Shown: positions 60,023-64,000 of the stretch, one piece after another | How the letters are laid out: every line of letters starts with the position of its first letter | Position numbering within the stretch: position 1 is the stretch's first letter | NCBI GenBank assembly: GCA_027405735.1 | Contig: JAPEHQ010000002.1 | Location: 1,612,001-1,676,000 of the forward strand | Length of the DNA: 64,000 nucleotides | Origin: Mucor racemosus | Lineage: Eukaryota > Mucoromycota > Mucoromycetes > Mucorales > Mucoraceae | Direction of reading: 5' to 3' | The notes under the pieces: model-generated | The model's input: only the letters and a program-made list of their open reading frames with translations | Databases searched by the model: none | What the model was told of the DNA's origin: nothing | Translations under genes and position numbers: made by a program

Positions 60023-60658
60023 ATGGAAGTGAAGCAAGCTTTTGAATATTTTGGGTTACTGGAGCAGCAATTTTGGAAAAATTTAGATAAAAAATCAATT
60101 GAACATGTAACATTTGGAGGTGAATTAAAACCAGAAGATATGTTATTATATGGAGAGTTTGGCTTTGCACTTGTAGGATTGAAACCCGCAGTTCTAGTTG
60201 AATTTTGCAATGAGGCTATAAACAAACTCTATCTTGAAACAGTGGTTGAGCCAGTACTTTTTGCATTGAAATCAAAGACATTAAATTATCATATCATAAG
60301 ACATGTCAAAACACCCGAATCAGATTTAAATGGCTGTATATTCATATATCAAACAGAACAAAGTACGCTACAAGAATTAGCATCAATCATATCAAACAAC
60401 GGGTCAAGCAAAGTGACAGAAGAAAGCATGGCGACTATTTTAGACTATCCAGGACATTTACCTAATACTGAAAAGGAAATTTCGTCCATGTTGTCAGTTA
60501 TTTATTTCCATGATAGGCCGAATAAAAAGGGCTTAATAGCATTGACGTCTTTTGCAATTCAAAATATTGAAAGAGAAAAGACACTAGCCCATTTTAAACG
60601 CTATTATAGTGTTTGTAAAGATAGACTAAATATTGATCTGAAACTATTGATTCAATAA
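60023..60658 (+). CDS. Conserved-looking protein of unknown function
   Basis: 211 residues from ATG 60023, no intron required. I do not recognise the family. The composition is that of a folded soluble protein: mixed alpha/beta with hydrophobic helices (MLLYGEFGFALVGLKPAVLV), a stretch with ILDYPGHLPNTEKEI and MLSVIYF, and a basic C-terminal helix region (AHFKRYYSVCKDRL). No signal peptide, membrane span or metal motif. Codon use resembles the neighbouring housekeeping genes. A profile search with the ILDYPGHLP region would be the first step to identify it. Confidence 0.75.
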   Translation: MEVKQAFEYFGLLEQQFWKNLDKKSIEHVTFGGELKPEDMLLYGEFGFALVGLKPAVLVEFCNEAINKLYLETVVEPVLFALKSKTLNYHIIRHVKTPESDLNGCIFIYQTEQSTLQELASIISNNGSSKVTEESMATILDYPGHLPNTEKEISSMLSVIYFHDRPNKKGLIALTSFAIQNIEREKTLAHFKRYYSVCKDRLNIDLKLLIQ

Positions 60659-60811
60659 AAAATTGTAATAAAATACGGCGCGGACTCAAATGGCCCGGGG
60701 CTATTTTTTTTTTTTTTTGTTAGGAAGGAGAGGGAACATTTGGATGAAGAGCGAGAAAGACAAAATCAATGAGAGAGCAAGTAAATTGATAGTTCCTCCT
60801 CTTTTACTGAA

Positions 60812-61644
60812 ATGGTGAGTTCATACAACAAAATCAAATCATAATTAAATCCAAATAGATACGATTCAAAGGATAAAACTGAAAAGAGCAAAAGATGTGG
60901 ATGATTCAAATGTTGAATGGGTTGATGGATGTTTATTCAAATTGATTTGGATGGATTCAGATTCTCAATTTTTTTTCTTTGTTATTTATTTTCGAGGATA
61001 TCCTTATAAATCAACATTCGAGATAATTCGTTCAAACTACAACATCTTTTGCTACATTCAATCTTTTTTTTCTCTATTGAATTTGGCATTTAAATGTCTT
61101 TTTTTGATAACATGATGAAACTAAAACGTATAAATTGATTGTAGCCTACCAGACTTCATCACAACAGAAAGAAGCGTGGACACGTCTCAGCCGGTCACGG
61201 TCGTGTCGGCAAGCACAGAAAACATCCTGGTGGTCGTGGTCTTGCTGGTGGTCAACATCATCACCGTATCAACATGGATAAATACCATCCTGGTTACTTT
61301 GGTAAGGTCGGTATGCGTCAATTCCACTTGAAGAACAACGTCAACTGGCGTCCTGTTGTCAACCTTGACAAGATCTGGACTCTTGCTGGTGAAGGTGTTC
61401 GTGAGCAATACAAGAACACTGAAAAGGTTCCCGTTATCGATGCCCTCCAAAAGGTAAATTTATTAGTTTAGTTGCCATGACAACCAAGGTTATTAATGCA
61501 TTATATATTTTTTAATAGGGTTACGGTAAGGTTTTGGCTAAGGGTACCATTTCTCAACCTGTCATTGTCCGTACTCGTTTCGTCTCTCGTCTCGCTGAGA
61601 AGAAGATCAAGGAAGCTGGTGGTGTTGTTGAGCTCATTGCTTAA
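60812..61644 (+). CDS. RPL28: 60S ribosomal protein uL15 (yeast RPL28 / human RPL27A)
   Basis: Exons 60812-60814, 61145-61453 and 61519-61644 give 145 residues, close to yeast RPL28 (149). The first exon is only the ATG, followed by GTGAGT and a 330 nt intron, much longer than the 50-70 nt introns elsewhere here but usual in style for ribosomal protein genes. Diagnostic segments are [54 protein letters not shown] and the C-terminal [10 protein letters not shown]. It is a core large-subunit protein near the peptidyl-transferase region. Codon use is visibly biased to C-ending codons, as expected for high expression. Confidence 0.96.
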
Positions 61645-62975
<1,331 letters not shown>

Positions 62976-64000
62976 ATTTTTTTTTAAATAAAAATACAAC
63001 TAGTTTATTATTCCCTCCCTAATAGTATTTGTTTGTCTCTTTACGTTTTTTTCTTTTATTTCTCCTTACTCCTTTTTTAATGCTGCGTAACTATACAAAA
63101 GTTCGTTCAAAATGACGAACAGACGAGATCTTTGGTACATTTTTTAAAGAGGAGCCTCTTTGTTTCTAAAGATTATTGGTAATTTCATCTTCAATTTTAC
63201 TCATTTAACATAAAAGGTAATTGTTTTTTTAAATGTATTGGTCCATGACAGAGACATATATTCACAAATCAGGTACCATGAAAAAGAAAGCAAATTCATT
63301 CATTATGATAGGCATGAGTCATCTCCTTGATAAATTCAATTAAATCCAATATATTGAGGCGGAATCGAGTATGCCATTTACATACATCATAGCATATTAT
63401 TGCCTGAAACTTATTGGATACGAATCATTTTTGTACAACTTTATACGAATTTACATTGCATATACTGTTAAGGTTTTGATTCAATTGGAATGCTTTACCT
63501 TACTGTAGTCTTTAGGCACATAGTTTTTCTTCGTTTCGATTATGCACATCTGCAAATCATTGGGATAACGGTAGGACAAGCACGGTCATAGCATTTTAAA
63601 TGGAAGAGTATAAATATATCATTTTTTCTCCCTTCACATATTTCTTCAAGGAACAGAAGGGATAAGTAAGCGCTCTACATTTCACATCAAATAAATGAGT
63701 TGATTAATATGTAAAAGCCTGCTGATTGCGTGTTACACGGGGCTACTTTATAGTTGAAAGAACGGGGCTAAAAAATATAATATAGAATTCCTTGTGCAGG
63801 ATGGCACCATTCTTTTTGTACACTCTAAATCAATGCAGTATACTATTTGGTTGTTTTAACTTTGACTATGTATGCACAAATTTAGGTCATTTGTGACAAG
63901 AAATGCATGCATAAAGACTGTACAAACCTAAGCAATTAACAGAAAAAGTTCAATTTCTTATTATCATATACCTCTAAAGTTAGCGGTTTAGTATCATGAA
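62976..64000. other. Terminal AT-rich sequence without a gene
   Basis: Follows the ubiquitin-AN1 stop codon. Includes T-rich 3' sequence and a short inverted motif near 63099-63121 (GTTCGTTCAAAATGACGAAC). No gene or shared repeat was recognised. Confidence 0.45.

Overview
The window looks like nuclear DNA of an early-diverging fungus, most likely Mucoromycota (a Mucorales-like genome). The reasons are strong AT richness, many 50-70 nt GT-AG introns, compact housekeeping genes, an L1-type LINE, a chromodomain Ty3/gypsy element and a fungal aromatic-acid-exporter-like protein. The lineage is inferred from gene style and not from a database match.

Layout. 1-8050: gene-poor DNA with a diverged copy of a ~1.2 kb 'A' repeat, split by a two-ORF LINE (1496-7104) and by a 361 bp insertion with a 10 bp target duplication. 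8281-14750: a 6.47 kb element with ~2.5 kb near-identical inverted arms, a 1.45 kb loop and a 10 bp target duplication. Each arm carries a decayed piece of a dynein intermediate chain gene, so the element looks like a gene-capturing (Pack-MULE/foldback-type) transposon. 14761-18239: no gene seen. 18240-23831: a low-complexity orphan protein, UTP15 (SSU processome) and a peroxisomal ECH1-type dienoyl-CoA isomerase.

24200-29200 and 40190-53040 are two copies, in opposite orientation, of a composite repeat (A repeat - middle - A repeat). They flank an 11 kb island with RPP30/RPP1 (RNase P/MRP), mitochondrial IF2 and a small serine-rich orphan. The right composite has been invaded by a Tc1/mariner element, which was then split by a very young Ty3/gypsy chromovirus (310 bp LTRs with one mismatch). 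Each composite also holds one solo LTR with a 5 bp duplication.

53345-62975: a housekeeping block with a metaxin-family protein (mitochondrial outer-membrane import/SAM), a 1313-residue two-half membrane protein of the fungal ArAE/FUSC type (BRE4-like), an unrecognised 211-residue protein, ribosomal protein uL15 (RPL28/RPL27A) with an ATG-only first exon, and a protein of two tandem ubiquitins fused to an AN1 zinc finger. I see no gene in the last kilobase.

The housekeeping genes share no single pathway. The two themes are RNA/protein synthesis and mitochondrial/peroxisomal function on one side, and layered transposon history on the other. Exon-intron structures were built by hand from splice motifs and phase checks and are not transcript-supported. 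I found no CRISPR array, rRNA or convincing intact tRNA gene.
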